Origin: Anaspis maculata
Taxonomy: Eukaryota; Arthropoda; Insecta; Coleoptera; Scraptiidae
Assembly (NCBI GenBank): GCA_949128115.1
Contig: OX421964.1
Span: 53,608,601 to 53,672,600, forward strand
Length of the DNA stretch: 64,000 nucleotides
Direction: 5' to 3'
Numbering within the stretch: position 1 is the first letter of the stretch; every line of letters begins with the position of its first letter. Both the position numbers and the translations under genes were made by a program. Positions 1 to 10,849 of this stretch are shown here, one piece after another. The notes beneath the pieces were generated by a model. That model worked only from the letters and a program-made list of their open reading frames with translations. It was not told the DNA's origin and ran no database searches.

Positions 1-1113
1 GGGGTGTTTCACTATTTCGCGGTCGGACGCTACGAATTTTCAAAGCTGCGGATTACCCCCTTCCTGTCTGAAATCACTAGGAATGGCTGGACGCGTACGT
101 TTGAGCCAGATGCACTCAGCCATGATTACGTGACAATACCTGTTGAAATTGCTCCGTTTGAAAAGGCTTGTCAGTAGTGAACGTTTTGTGTCTTTTTTCA
201 CGAATTTCCAAGTTTTTTGAAGTCCTGCACCCACTCTTGCAAGTTTTTCAACATTTATTTTCATTTCACAATAATTATTTGAGCGACTTCTGACTTTCCT
301 GCCAAATTACACTGCTCCAAACCCCTCCTCGGTGCATAAGGCGAAAACGTATCAGGTGTAGTAATGCCTACAATCAGGACCATTTTCAGAAAACCACCCG
401 ATGTCATCCAACAATCTCCAAGGTGGTTTCTGAGGAGAATAGCAGCATTTAGGCTACCTTGTAACGAAGTCATGCAAAACATTACGATCAAATACTGTCG
501 CTACCTAGTTTCATACAAATAACCACACTTCCTTCATGTTCAAGACGTGCAGTTCCCTGAGACTAAGGCTATAGTACTTTCTGACGACTGTAGACAGACG
601 CAAGAGATACTCACCCTGCTGGGTTCTTATCTTTTTCCGATCTTTCAATCAGGTCCTGACCTTCCTCCCAAAGAACCTGGATACTCATCGGGAAAGTGTT
701 ATAGGCCAGAACAAATTTTTTACAGCTGTTTAGTGTCCGCTAAAGTAAAACCTGATAAATTATGAAGTTTTCTTCTTCAGATCTGGAGAAAATCTGATCT
801 GGACTTGTTATTCAATCTAACAAGGCTGATGCATTTCCGTCGTTTTTAGACATAGTGTGAGTGCTTTTTGATCATTGCAACCAAGGCCCCGTTTCATACA
901 AGTGACTGGTCTGATTCTATAAATGACAAATGTATAATGTTGGTTACCATTGCTGCAGTTTTATAAAACGGGCTCCAGATGTCACGGTGAACTGGCATCA
1001 ATTTACCCTAAGTATATGGAAATTAGTGATTTCAACCAAGCTCCGAATTCTGATTTTTTTGACAAGAAGCGAGAACAGAGCGCCTGCCGAAGCGCCTGCA
1101 TACTCTTATTATG
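1..1113. other. Unassigned AT-rich DNA
   Basis: No conserved coding sequence, RNA gene or repeat is recognised here. Open frames of 60-76 codons occur on both strands, overlap each other and show no domain. The 165-codon frame starting at 950 runs into the SINE that follows, so it is a chance reading. Confidence 0.5.
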
Positions 1114-1440
1114 CCTTGCATTGAGTTTTTTTTTAATTTCGTTTATTTTACGTTGGCCTATTTTCGCAACGAGGCCTAACACCGACGCCGGTCAATGCTT
1201 TCCTCCACTATACCGGAAATTTTGCCGAACTCCTGTGTGTTCCAACACCGCATGGGGTCGGCACCAACACCGCATGGGGTCGGCATCATCGTTAGTATTT
1301 TACGTGCTATGCGACACACGGCGCCTCTCGCATTTAGCAAGCATTCCAACTAAATCAAGAGGCTTGTTTTCGAAGCGAAAATCCGTCCCCGGCGGGGATC
1401 GATCCTGCGACCTCTGGAGTTGTAGTCCTTGCATTGAGTT
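1114..1440 (-). mobile_element. 5'-truncated tRNA-derived SINE with 14-bp target-site duplication
   Basis: The 14-bp word CCTTGCATTGAGTT occurs at 1114-1127 and 1427-1440 and exactly brackets a 299-bp insert (1128-1426). Read on the minus strand, the insert begins with a tRNA-like 3' half carrying a B-box-like GGATCGATCC (plus-strand 1394-1405). It continues through an unrelated body and ends in an A-rich tail next to the duplication. No A box is present, so the copy is 5'-truncated, as expected from incomplete target-primed reverse transcription. A perfect 22-bp tandem duplication lies in the body at 1242-1263 and 1264-1285. The perfect duplication suggests a fairly recent insertion. SINEs encode no protein and move with LINE enzymes. 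Confidence 0.75.
1242..1285. repeat. 22-bp perfect tandem duplication
   Basis: Two adjacent identical 22-bp units beginning CCAACACCGCATGGGG lie inside the body of the truncated SINE. This may be a local slippage product or a normal variant of the SINE family. Confidence 0.9.
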
Positions 1441-3538
1441 GACATAAAAATTTGGAATAGGAATTCATACTATACATGAATGGATGGGACACCAATGACA
1501 CATCACGCGAAGATAAGTAGATATTCCTGTTTCCTAGTTTTGACTTCCGTAATTACATATGTCATATTATCAAGAGTAATACAAGTATCTACTTATCTAT
1601 GTATATATTTACTGAATGTTTTAGTTGTGATAATATTGCAATTTCTGCATCTTCTTTTTATTTTTTTTGTATCAAAGGCAGTGTTGCCATTACAATAATA
1701 ATAATAATAGCAATGTCTTTAAGGAAGCGTCTAAGAACGCAACTGCTGATAAATTCTTGATAGACGCTAAGTCTTAGGTAGATAGACAAGTACAGGTACC
1801 TACTACCTACCCACAACAACAATACATATTTATCGCCACTAGTGTGGGCTCCTTATGCAGGGAAATTATTGGATTTGAATATCGGAAGCGCGTTATTATT
1901 TCTTCAGCTCCTCTGTTATTTATAAAATCATACATCTTGGGAAATATAAATATTTATTCGCCGACGTCTCCGAAGCGTGTAGCATCGTAAATACTACAGC
2001 CGTAGTGTATATCCCTTGGCCTCATCGTCGTCTTTTCTCCTAGACATCTTCAAGGATGAGGAAAATGAAATAAATTATATGTATTGAGATTTTTCATGCG
2101 AATTTATTACGGTATAGCGGTTTTATGTGTAGAGGTAGGTACCTACGACCCTACGTGTTTTTATATTTATGTATCGAATATACCCGCAGAGTTATATCGC
2201 TCTTCCAGGCACTGCATTAACCGCGAGCTCCAGGTCAAATATTTAACCTTCCATATCCAGAGCTGTTTCTTTTACCGTATACCTACTCTAGTTGTTCCGT
2301 ATTCATAGTAAATAACAATTATTTGAAAGTGAATCGTGTTTGATCTAATTTCCATGTAAAAATCCTGAATTATGTTCAAACATACCCTACCGTAGCTTGA
2401 AGGCTAGTGCGTCACGCCACCCGGCTCTTCGAGTCTAACAGCGGATGCCTGTCCATGTCCAGTCTCGCGTAGTGAATTCAATAATCGCGTCACGATTTGA
2501 TATGACACTTGATTAGTCCATCGAACCGCGCATTTCAATGATATCGGAGGTCCCCCTGAAACTTCCTGAATCACAATTATGAGTAAAAGGCAAAATGGAA
2601 TAAAAATCGGAGTTTGAGGGAAATAATTCTTCTGGGATTATATTCCATGAGACTGCTACTGTTACTGAAAGAACAGGCCTTATTTTGGGCAGTAAAGAGA
2701 AACTGTGTAACTTTTGAATGATTAGTCACAAACGAGGTCACAAACTTGAATTTTATGCTATTTTCATCAAGTTCAGTCGGGAAACTTTATTATCACCATG
2801 CACATGAAAACCGCAGAGTGTGGTTGTAAATTGGGGTTTCGTGAAATTTCAATTTTTGCTCTTTTTACGAGAACCGTTCTCAAAATATTGTGTTCTTGTC
2901 ATTTGATCGGGTAACTGGAGGCTGTAAAAATTTCTGGAAAATACATCCACATGCATATCATCAGCCACCGCACATCATCATTATCGTTTTGGTAAGTTGT
3001 CTTGTCCTGGCCTGGTGGGTGAAAACTGCAAATTATGTGATCGAAAAATGAATATCGTGGAAAATCAACGGCCAAATATACCTACGCGCTCATTACTCGT
3101 TAAGAATTAAGAAAAGTGACATATTCTTGTTGAACCCTTGAAGTTGAAGATTTACAAATGGTCCTAAAGTCCCCGAAATTTAACATAGCTAATTAATATT
3201 TGTCGTCGGCATTTTCGTCGTCCTCCACATAATATACTGTGAGATTGTGGGTTAATTTTGAAAACTAATTAAAAATCGCCATGAAATAGCTCTAAATTCC
3301 TATCAAAATGCGACATATCTGAGCTTGTATTGTAAACATATGGTCTGGTCTTGTGGTTCAATTTTATCACTTTGGGTTGCGCTCTTTTGCTGGTCTGGCG
3401 ATGAGCTGCGGGGAAAAAAGGCATCATTTTTAGAAGAACTGATCGAACGCGTGAAGAACGCAAGAGAGACGAGATCCGCTTTCTAGCGCGACACATGATT
3501 GTGTTATTTGTTAACTTCCTGCATTTAATTTTGGTAAG
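1441..3538. other. Unassigned AT-rich DNA with microsatellite
   Basis: No gene is recognised. There is a short AAT-type microsatellite at about 1694-1711, and GTAGGTACCTAC-like words near 1795 and 2138. Open frames are short and have no recognisable motif. Confidence 0.5.
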
Positions 3539-3540
3539 TA

Positions 3541-3672
3541 CCGTATGATCCTCGGTATGATCAAAAACTTTCTTACTCAAGGCAGGCTGTGGTCTGGTCA
3601 TTGGCAGGCAAACGGTGCTGATTCTGGCCAGGCCGCAGCCTGCCTTGAGTGGGAAAGTTTTTGATCATACGG
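3541..3672. mobile_element. Palindromic MITE, family with GGCAGGCTGTGG core
   Basis: A 132-bp foldback starts with CCGTATGATC and ends with its complement, flanked by TA at 3539-3540 and 3673-3674. The arms share the core GGCAGGCTGTGG...CTGGCCA. TA flanks are what Tc1/mariner transposases produce. Two related copies lie at 26362-26480 and 26768-26886. No coding capacity. Confidence 0.75.
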
Positions 3673-4138
3673 TACATTGATTGTTTCAATTTTTAATTAC
3701 TTGTGTATACGCTAGTCGACCTATTTAGAACCTGTTGAGTTTGAAGTCACTTTGAAGCATTTCATACTGTTATTTGCACATGTCTTGATGCCTTGCAAGT
3801 GCGTGCTTTCTTTTGTGAGCTATTTTTAAACATGCACGATAGTTTTTGTCTTGCCGCCGTGCTCTAATTTGTGAATTGAACTTGTCTGATTGCATTTTAT
3901 GTCATTGCTTTCATGAGCATTATTTTGTGTGTAATTTACTTGTTGTAATGTACTCACTTGGCTGTAATTTTTGTGCGTCGCAGTTTCATCTGTCATGATT
4001 TGATTTCAACGTCAATGTTTTCGCCTTCCGTCTTTGGTGACTCTCGGTATATTTTCATGTCATTTTTGTTGATGTTCACTGGTATTTCGTCAGATATTCG
4101 ATGTAGTATTTTTGAGGATTTTACTTTAACACCTACTA

Positions 4139-4318
4139 CACTTCTCAAAACAATTAGAGGATCAGTTGGTTTTTTTACTTTAATTTTTTTGTTGAATAAA
4201 GTAGAGCGATGTAACTTCCAGGATATCTTTATTCAACTGTTAAACACAAAATTTTGCAGAAATTCAACCACTATCGTGATGCAATTTTACAAAAAAATCC
4301 AATAATGGACAAAGAGCA
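4139..4318. repeat. Left terminal inverted repeat of Tc1-like element
   Basis: It matches the reverse complement of about 5510-5684 through most of its length, with a few small indels and substitutions. The outermost 18 bases are identical at both ends. This is the expected transposase binding region. Confidence 0.85.
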
Positions 4319-4416
4319 AAATGAGTGTTATTCTTATCAACAATATTTTCCATTGTTCTCTATAACTAAAGTGAATGGCGCTATGATTGTCAGTCTGACA
4401 AGTGTGAATTCACAAA

Positions 4417-5439
4417 ATGAGATACTTAACAGCGATAGAAGCCACAAGGGCCATTACCTTGTTACAAGAGGGCCATTCTCAGCGCGCTGTTGCAAGAGAC
4501 TGCAATGTTACCCAGAGTGTGATATCACGATTATGGAATCGCTTCCTAGAGACAGGAATTGTCACAAGAAGACCAGGCCAAGGTAGACGAAGGTCTACAT
4601 CAGTCAGAAATGACCAATATCTTCGCCTTCAAGTACTGAGAAATCGTACAAGTACAGCAAGATCTCTACGAAATGGTCTGTCAAGGGCAACGGGGGTGCA
4701 GATTTCGGACCAGACCGTACGAAATCGATTGCGAGAAGTCGGCCGGAACTCGAGACGACCCGCAAAAGTGCCTAAATCAACCAAAAACCATCGCGTAGCA
4801 CGCAACATGTTTGCTAGAGAACATTTGAGATGGAATCTACCACAATGGAGAAAAGTTCTGTTTACGGATGAGTCCAGAGTGGCCTTGCATTCAAACGACG
4901 GACGAATGAGAGTGTATAGAAGGCTTGGCGAACGATTCCACCTTGACACGGTTACTGAAATGGTAGCATTTGGTGGTGGTTCGCTGATGATCTGGGGAGG
5001 CATTTTCATTGAAGGACGAACCGACCTCTTTATCATTCGTAACGGTTCATTAAATGCAGAGCGTTACATCCATGAGGTGCTAGCTACACAAGTGGTACCT
5101 CTAGCTCATGCAGAAGGTCGAGAATTCATTTTAATGGACGACAATGCCCGTCCGCACGTCGCAAGGATTGTCACTGATTACTTAAATGAGCAGAACATAC
5201 GAAGAATGGCTTGGCCCGCTTGCAGTCCGGATCTCAATCCGATCGAACACATGTGGGATAAGTTAAAAAGACGAATGAGGAACCGCCAAAACCTTCTCCA
5301 AACTCTTGTAGAAGTTGAAATTGCTCTACTAGAGGAATGGCAAGATATTCCCCAAGAAAATATCCGCAACCTGATTTTGAGCATGCCGCGACGATGTGCG
5401 GCTGTGATTCAAGCTGGGGGTGGCAATACTCGATATTGA
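4417..5439 (+). CDS. Tc1-like transposase, DD34E, intact
   Basis: This 340-aa protein is the transposase of the surrounding element: it binds the terminal repeats and cuts and pastes the element into TA sites in the nucleus. The N-terminal ~110 residues form a paired-like double helix-turn-helix DNA-binding region (first helix motif around residues 8-45, EGHSQRAVARDCNVTQSVI). The catalytic RNase-H-like fold follows. The first aspartate is in VLFTDES, the second in ILMDDNARPH, and the glutamate in SPDLNPIEHMW. Exactly 34 residues separate the second D from the E, giving DD34E. A GGG-type motif (FGGGSLMIWGG) lies between the first two catalytic residues, as is usual for the family. The length matches Tc1 relatives (about 340 aa). 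The ATG at 4417 is the first in frame that gives the full domain. There are no stops or frameshifts. No intron is needed. Confidence 0.95.
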   Translation: MRYLTAIEATRAITLLQEGHSQRAVARDCNVTQSVISRLWNRFLETGIVTRRPGQGRRRSTSVRNDQYLRLQVLRNRTSTARSLRNGLSRATGVQISDQTVRNRLREVGRNSRRPAKVPKSTKNHRVARNMFAREHLRWNLPQWRKVLFTDESRVALHSNDGRMRVYRRLGERFHLDTVTEMVAFGGGSLMIWGGIFIEGRTDLFIIRNGSLNAERYIHEVLATQVVPLAHAEGREFILMDDNARPHVARIVTDYLNEQNIRRMAWPACSPDLNPIEHMWDKLKRRMRNRQNLLQTLVEVEIALLEEWQDIPQENIRNLILSMPRRCAAVIQAGGGNTRY

Positions 5440-5509
5440 GACAATTTAGCGTAACCTCGTTTAGCCACAAACATTTTTTTCCCCTTCCGTAATATTTTTC
5501 CTCTTACAT

Positions 5510-5684
5510 TCTTGTTCATTGATGGATTTTTTGTGGAATTTCACTACGACAGTGGTTAAATTGCTGCATAATTGAGTGTAAAACAGTTGAATAAAGATAT
5601 CCTGAAAGTTACATCGCTCTTCTTTGTTCAACAAAAAATTAAAACTAAAAAAACCAACTGATCCTGTAATTGTTTTGAGAAGTG
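5510..5684. repeat. Right terminal inverted repeat of Tc1-like element
   Basis: Reverse-complement partner of the left repeat. The inner edge is soft because similarity fades gradually; the outer edge at the TA is sharp. Confidence 0.85.
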
Positions 5685-5718
5685 TATATTTTGTCTTGTT
5701 TTGGGTTACTTTGTGATG

Positions 5719-5775
5719 TGTTTTATTATGCATTGTTGGTTTTATTATGCACTGTTGTGTTTTATTATGCAATGT
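5719..5775. repeat. Three-copy ~20-bp tandem repeat
   Basis: The word TTTTATTATGCA recurs at 5721, 5740 and 5760, just outside the Tc1-like element. It is a short slippage-type minisatellite with no coding meaning. Confidence 0.8.
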
Positions 5776-8184
5776 CTTTTTGATTTTGTTTTACTAATTT
5801 TGCTTACACTGAATGTCTGAAATTATCAGTGAGTCGCTTGTCATTTTGTCACACCACATTAAGAGTCCTTTTCTTCGGGCAATACCTACTCCGGGGTTTT
5901 TTTGACGAATTCTTCCCCTGAGCGCCTATTTCCCGAATTCGTCACTCTTCCTTATTTCTTTGACTGACGGTTTGACATATTTTGTTATGTTGTCTCAATT
6001 TGAAAAAAAGTTGAAATTTTTTTTAATTGTTTTATAATTGTTTGCAAGACCTTAAAATAATATCTAGCTTCAAGGGTTCCATAGAAATTTTTGTTTGAAA
6101 TTTGGTCATCGCCATCGTTTCCATCATTTTTCGACGATCAATTAGCCGTGTTTCCTCAGAGAATGCTACCACTTTCGTTCGGAAGCTCCGACTCGAGAAC
6201 CGGAGATCGGCGATTTTTGTCAGAATATTCAGGGAAATCATATAATTTAGAACATAATCTTATCCCAAAAGAAATCTGCTATCCAACGGTGAGGATTCCC
6301 TTCCACAAAACTAATTTCCTTAGTTTCTTAAATGCTTTTTGATGGTTGTACTCGTAAATGCAAGTTGGTCCTTCAAGGTTTTCCAAGTTCCCCGACCTAT
6401 TGTTGTTTTTATTTTCCTATTTTTCAGTCACGTTCCAACCTCACTCTCAAACTCAAGAAGACGCGAAGGAAAACTTGTCTGCGTCATTGGATATTCGCAG
6501 GAAAAGTATTGTGATACCCAAGAGATTTTGACTCCCAACCTATAGTACCTACCTAGTTCACATTAATGTTACAATAATTGACCGAAGAAACGAACCAGAG
6601 CATTGGCGCTGCTCTCATCCAGCATCTATGGATACCTATGGATGTTATTCGCCTTCAATAAAGCATCAGTTGTGATCGATTATTCACTCAAGAACATGAT
6701 TGAGTTTCCATTACTCTCTAACTCAAATGAGTATATCGATTGCACTGATAGATGACAGCCAATAGCTGTTAGTCTCGGTGTTAGCCGAACCGAGCTTGAT
6801 TTAGATTTAATTATTGTTTGTGTGCGATTACATATCGCTTCAGTGTTTCGTGCGAATAAGCTAATAAATCGCAAAACTAGTCTTCCAATAAGGTCGGTTA
6901 TATGATGTCAGTGCTGCAACGGACGTTTTATTTTATTCGTTTTAATCGTTTTCTATCTAAACTGCTAAACGGCTGGGCTAATGTACCGTAGAAAAATGCC
7001 AATTCTGTGTGCACCACAGCACAAGCGCTCCTTCAATTCACTTGGAAACTATCCAAGCTGAAGCAAACTGTTGGGTTAATTTTTTTATATGATCATCTCC
7101 TCCCGGGGGCTAATGATAAAAGGCTCAATAAGTTATTATAACACTTATTAAAGTGCGACTTGGACTGTTCCAATTCCAAGTGTCCTGAAAGTTTTTTCAT
7201 TTCCGTTATTCCTTATTTTCGCTCCCACATGCTTTTTTCTCTCTGAATAATTTTGTTTAAAACGCATTATCTCGCGCAAACGCAGGGTGGTGTGTCCTCA
7301 ACAATACGAACACTTATCCCGCATACGCATCACAAAAGAAGCGCTTCTCTTCATGTATTAAAAATGACGTTGAAATTGAAATTTGGGGGAGTTGATATTT
7401 AAATTTGAAAAGGTCCTTCGAGCGCCGGAAGTTTAATTGGCGAATCTCTACTTCGTAAAATTATCATTACCTACTTTGTGGCGTAGGCCGTATATAGGTA
7501 TACATCGTACCTACATCTAGTTTTCTATGAACAAAGTTAATTTGAGAGGCGCACTTGTGAATGCAATCCTTTTGAAACCTTTTAACATGCCGGTAATTAT
7601 TATCCTGGCTGGGCAAGTAAAAGGGTCGTTGGGAGGAGATGCCACCATTAAACCGGTCGGGATGATGCGGGACGGGGGGACGGGGCGCTTGTTCTTTAAT
7701 AAGGAGAACGCTTGATGTCCTCGAATATTTATGCCCAGTATGATGCGCCAGAAACTCCTCAAGTGGCGGTCCTCGGTTCTACAAAGTTACGAAGAATTTG
7801 ATTGGTTGTAAAAATTTTACTCCTGTAATGGTTAGAAAGCTATCTTGCATCATCAGCAGGTAATTTTCATTCTGGATGGCAGCCCTATCAAACGCGGTAG
7901 AGCCTACTTTGATACTTCACTGAGCGTTACTTCTTCGAAGCCATTTTTGGGAAGAAGGTAATTTTGACCCCTTTCGAAAATTCCACCTGATCAAAACCGG
8001 ATCATCAAATATAAACAGGTAGGCGACCACATATAGCGCGTAGTATACCGCGCCAGTCGAAATTCCCGGGAAATTGGAATGAAAATTATTGGAAAATGTT
8101 CAAGAGCCAGTTACCTCTTGTTTTGAAAAAAACTGGTGAAAATCTGTTCACGGGATGAAAAGTTGGAAAATCTGCAGTTTTTTC
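5776..8184. other. Unassigned DNA
   Basis: No gene is recognised. The word AGATGACAGCCAATA at about 6749 recurs near 8899, hinting at fragments of one dispersed repeat. A GC-rich patch at 7610-7700 gives short frames on both strands (7527-7715 plus, 7517-7762 minus) without a domain. Confidence 0.5.
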
Positions 8185-8400
8185 ACAGTTGAAAACTCGG
8201 AAACCGTGGGTCCGATTTCGAAAACTTTCTCTGCAAAAATTTATTCAATCTTTTCTCCAACTTTCATTCCCAGCATGTCTGCACTTAAAATGAATATTTC
8301 GTGGGGCTCGCCGCATGCCAAAGTTTGCATTGCAGTTTTTTCAAATTCACGGAATGTGCTAATTTCATTTAAAAAAAATTACCGTTAGAAAACCGGAACC
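8185..8400. repeat. Dispersed repeat, copy 1 (pair with 40231-40395)
   Basis: The block beginning GGTCCGATTTCGAAAACTTT and running through TTCAATCTTTTCTCCAACTTT resembles 40231-40395 in the same orientation and order. Two diverged copies of an unclassified repeat are the simplest explanation. No coding potential is seen. Confidence 0.6.
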
Positions 8401-8639
8401 GTACCAATTTTGGAAATGGGTCTACACGACGGCGACGCCCAATCCAATATACTTTTGATTACAGTTTTCCTTTTAAAAGAAAAAGCCGATCCCCGAGCAG
8501 GAATAAATTTTCGAGTGGAGTCCTACATCAAAAGCGAGTCCTCCTGGTCAAAATACGGGCGAGAGGCCCTCTCCGGTGGCAACGGCTAGGAAAAACTTAG
8601 AAAATTCATAACGCTCGACTAGAGAATGGTGGGAGATTG

Positions 8640-9110
8640 CAACTGCAGCATTGATTTTACTCTTTTGTTTTGTTGCTTTCTGCCAAATTTGGTCCAAATC
8701 TATTGGATAGATTTTGAATAATCAAATGGTAAAGTTTTGAACTTTGACATATTTTATTATTTGACAGATGATAGATAGGGGAATACTTCTAACTGTTCTG
8801 AATACAGTTTTTTATGGGCTTTCAAACGGCATATCGCAAGTCAAATTCCGTGAGATATGGCTTCTGTCATTTTTTGATACTGATACTTCCGTTTGAGAGA
8901 TGACAGCCAATAACTAACGAGCTCATTCGACGGTGGAACCATGTCTGTGTACCAAATTTTATGTCGATTGGATAGACGTTGCGGCTGTTATCGTGGAAGG
9001 TTACAGACAAACATACAAACATACACACATACACACAGACAGAGATCATTCTGGACACGTATTATTCGTTGTGTTATAAGGGACCTCAAAACGAACATAT
9101 CCATCGAAAT
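8640..9110. repeat. Probable dispersed repeat with ACAN-rich stretch
   Basis: At 9003-9044 a degenerate microsatellite of ACAAACATACACACAGAC type follows sequence containing AGATGACAGCCAATA (about 8899), a word shared with 6749. The overlapping frames (8867-9058 minus, 8988-9344 minus) owe their length to the low-complexity run. I see no protein family. Confidence 0.4.
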
Positions 9111-9407
9111 CTCAAAAAAAAAAAATTGCGCGTTCACAATACTTCCCCTCTTCGTTGGGTGGTGAGTCGAAGTAGTAAACAGAAATAAAAAACAGCATTT
9201 GACTGAACACAAATTAGAAAAAAAAACAAATATTAATTTTGAGTTTCCTGTTGGTCCATAGCTGGACTGATGATAACAGAGGGGGAAATGACGCCAGGCG
9301 GGCGCTGCCATGAGATTATGTGGACGTTGGGTTTTTGTTTTCAAGGGTTGGCATCACCTGCCACGGCAACGGTCTGATTCTACGAGTTTACCTAGGTATA
9401 TCCTGTT

Positions 9408-9601
9408 CACTTTTTATTTTCAGTAGAATGACTTTTTGGAGCAAAAATAAAGTGACAAGCTGGAGCGCTGGGAGGATACGGCTAACGGCCGCTGATAGTT
9501 TCGATCCAAAACTTTGCAGGTGCCATCAGCCGTAGCCGTAGCCCCCCATCTTGTCACTTTATTTTTTATACAAAAAGTCATTCTACTGAAAATAAAAAGT
9601 G
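9408..9601. mobile_element. Foldback MITE, copy 1 (pair with 60912-61062)
   Basis: A 56-bp arm at 9408-9463 beginning CACTTTTTATTTTCAGTAG is matched in reverse complement at 9546-9601. The loop is about 80 bp. Both arms contain AAAATAAAGTGACAAG(C). A second copy at 60912-61062 shares arm and loop sequence (GATAGTTTCG, CATCAGCCGTA). Non-coding. Confidence 0.75.
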
Positions 9602-10094
9602 GAAGGGATATAGGTACAAGCCGCAGAAATCAAAACCAGAAATCAGGATATTATCCCAGATCAAGATACCGCGGCACTGACAGCCAAGCACCGACTGTCA
9701 CTGAGCGAAAATGATTCCAGTGAACCTCAAACGTTCTATGTAATAACGGTAAACTCTTGCAAATCTTCATAGATCGGTAACAGATTTAGCTAACAATTAC
9801 ATTAATATACACTAAAATCATATATTTATAAAATAGAGTGTATAGTCATAGTCATCAATACATAAAACTGCTCCGTTGAATATTGAAAGCCACTCTCGAG
9901 GCCGCTACCAAACATTTTGGGTACCGGTCATGTACCGGTGCATAATAAGATGGCGACTTCTAGAGGAGGGGTCATAAGTTGTTGGGGGAATCTGGGGAAT
10001 TAGCAGTCCAGCAATACTACAGGTTCGTGGTTGGTCCATAAAAAAAGCGTCAAACTGTTAACAGTTCTGTTAATTCTCCCTCACTTGATATATA

Positions 10095-10849
10095 CATACA
10101 GGTGTCCCGAAAATACACCGACAACGTTCTAGGGCAGCTTCCTCTAATCAAAACAAGAAAAAAAGCTCCTATAAATATGGGTCCGGAAACGCTTCCTAGG
10201 GGAGCTACAGGCCCCTAAAGGTGGGACCCTGAAGATGGTGCGTTTATTTAATATTCCCGAAACCGTTACAGGGAAATCAATCAAACTTGACACATTTAAT
10301 AACCTTCTTATTCCTAACAAAATTTGAATGCCTAACAAGAATGGAGTTGCTTTGAAATAGCTTTTCTTTCGCCTTGAATATCGTAATTGAAAAATCAGCA
10401 TTTCTGACCACGTTTTTATACATTCAAACTCAAATATCTCGTAAACGGTGCATCTCTCGAGGTTGAACAAAGGGACCTTTTTTTGGTAGAAAACTCCAAT
10501 ATTCCATAATTTTCAGTTAAATTTGCAAACAATTCACATTTAAAAAAGTTAGGGCTATTTTTACCCTCACATCTTAGCCTGACCCACCCCTGGTGAATTA
10601 TTTTGAAACTAATCTTGCCTCATTTTGTTGGGCATAAGAAGGTTAGTGGATGTGTCAAGTTGGATTGATTTCCCTCAAACGGTTTCGGAGATATTGAATA
10701 AAAACCATTTTCAGGGTCCCACCTTTAGGGGCTTGTAGCTCCCTTAGGAAGCATTTCTGGACACATGTTCATAGGAACTTTTTTTCTTGTTTTGATGAGA
10801 GGAAGCTGCCCTATAACGTTGTCGGTATATTTTCGGGACAACCTGTATA
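10095..10849. mobile_element. Foldback element G, 0.75 kb
   Basis: Arms of about 235 bp (10095-10335 and 10618-10849) are reverse complements with scattered mismatches, around a loop of about 280 bp. The ends read TACAGGTGTCCCGAAAATA and its near complement, the TACAGGGTGTCCC type also seen at 42472. Internal landmarks shared by the arms include ACAACGTT, CCCACCTTTAGGGGC and TCAATCAAACTTGACACAT-like words. The 108-codon minus frame at 10144-10470 lies inside the left arm and is not a gene. Confidence 0.8.

Larger units (their letters stand above)
4139..5684 (+). mobile_element. Complete Tc1-like DNA transposon
   Basis: The element is 1546 bp, starts with CACTTCTCAAAACAATTA and ends with its reverse complement, and is flanked on both sides by TA (4137-4138 and 5685-5686), the usual Tc1/mariner target duplication. 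The terminal inverted repeats are long, about 170-180 bp (roughly 4139-4318 and 5510-5684), with scattered mismatches. One open transposase gene fills the interior in the plus orientation. Long repeats, TA duplication and an unbroken gene make it structurally complete. Whether it can still move cannot be judged from one copy. Confidence 0.95.

Noticed and set aside
950..1447. 165-codon plus-strand open frame
   Set aside because: It spans a SINE insertion with its target duplications and contains no domain, so it is a chance reading.
4629..5036. 135-codon minus-strand frame
   Set aside because: It is the antisense shadow of the Tc1-like transposase.
8988..9344. 118-codon minus-strand frame rich in C, V and Y
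   Set aside because: Its length comes from the degenerate ACAN microsatellite; no protein family fits.
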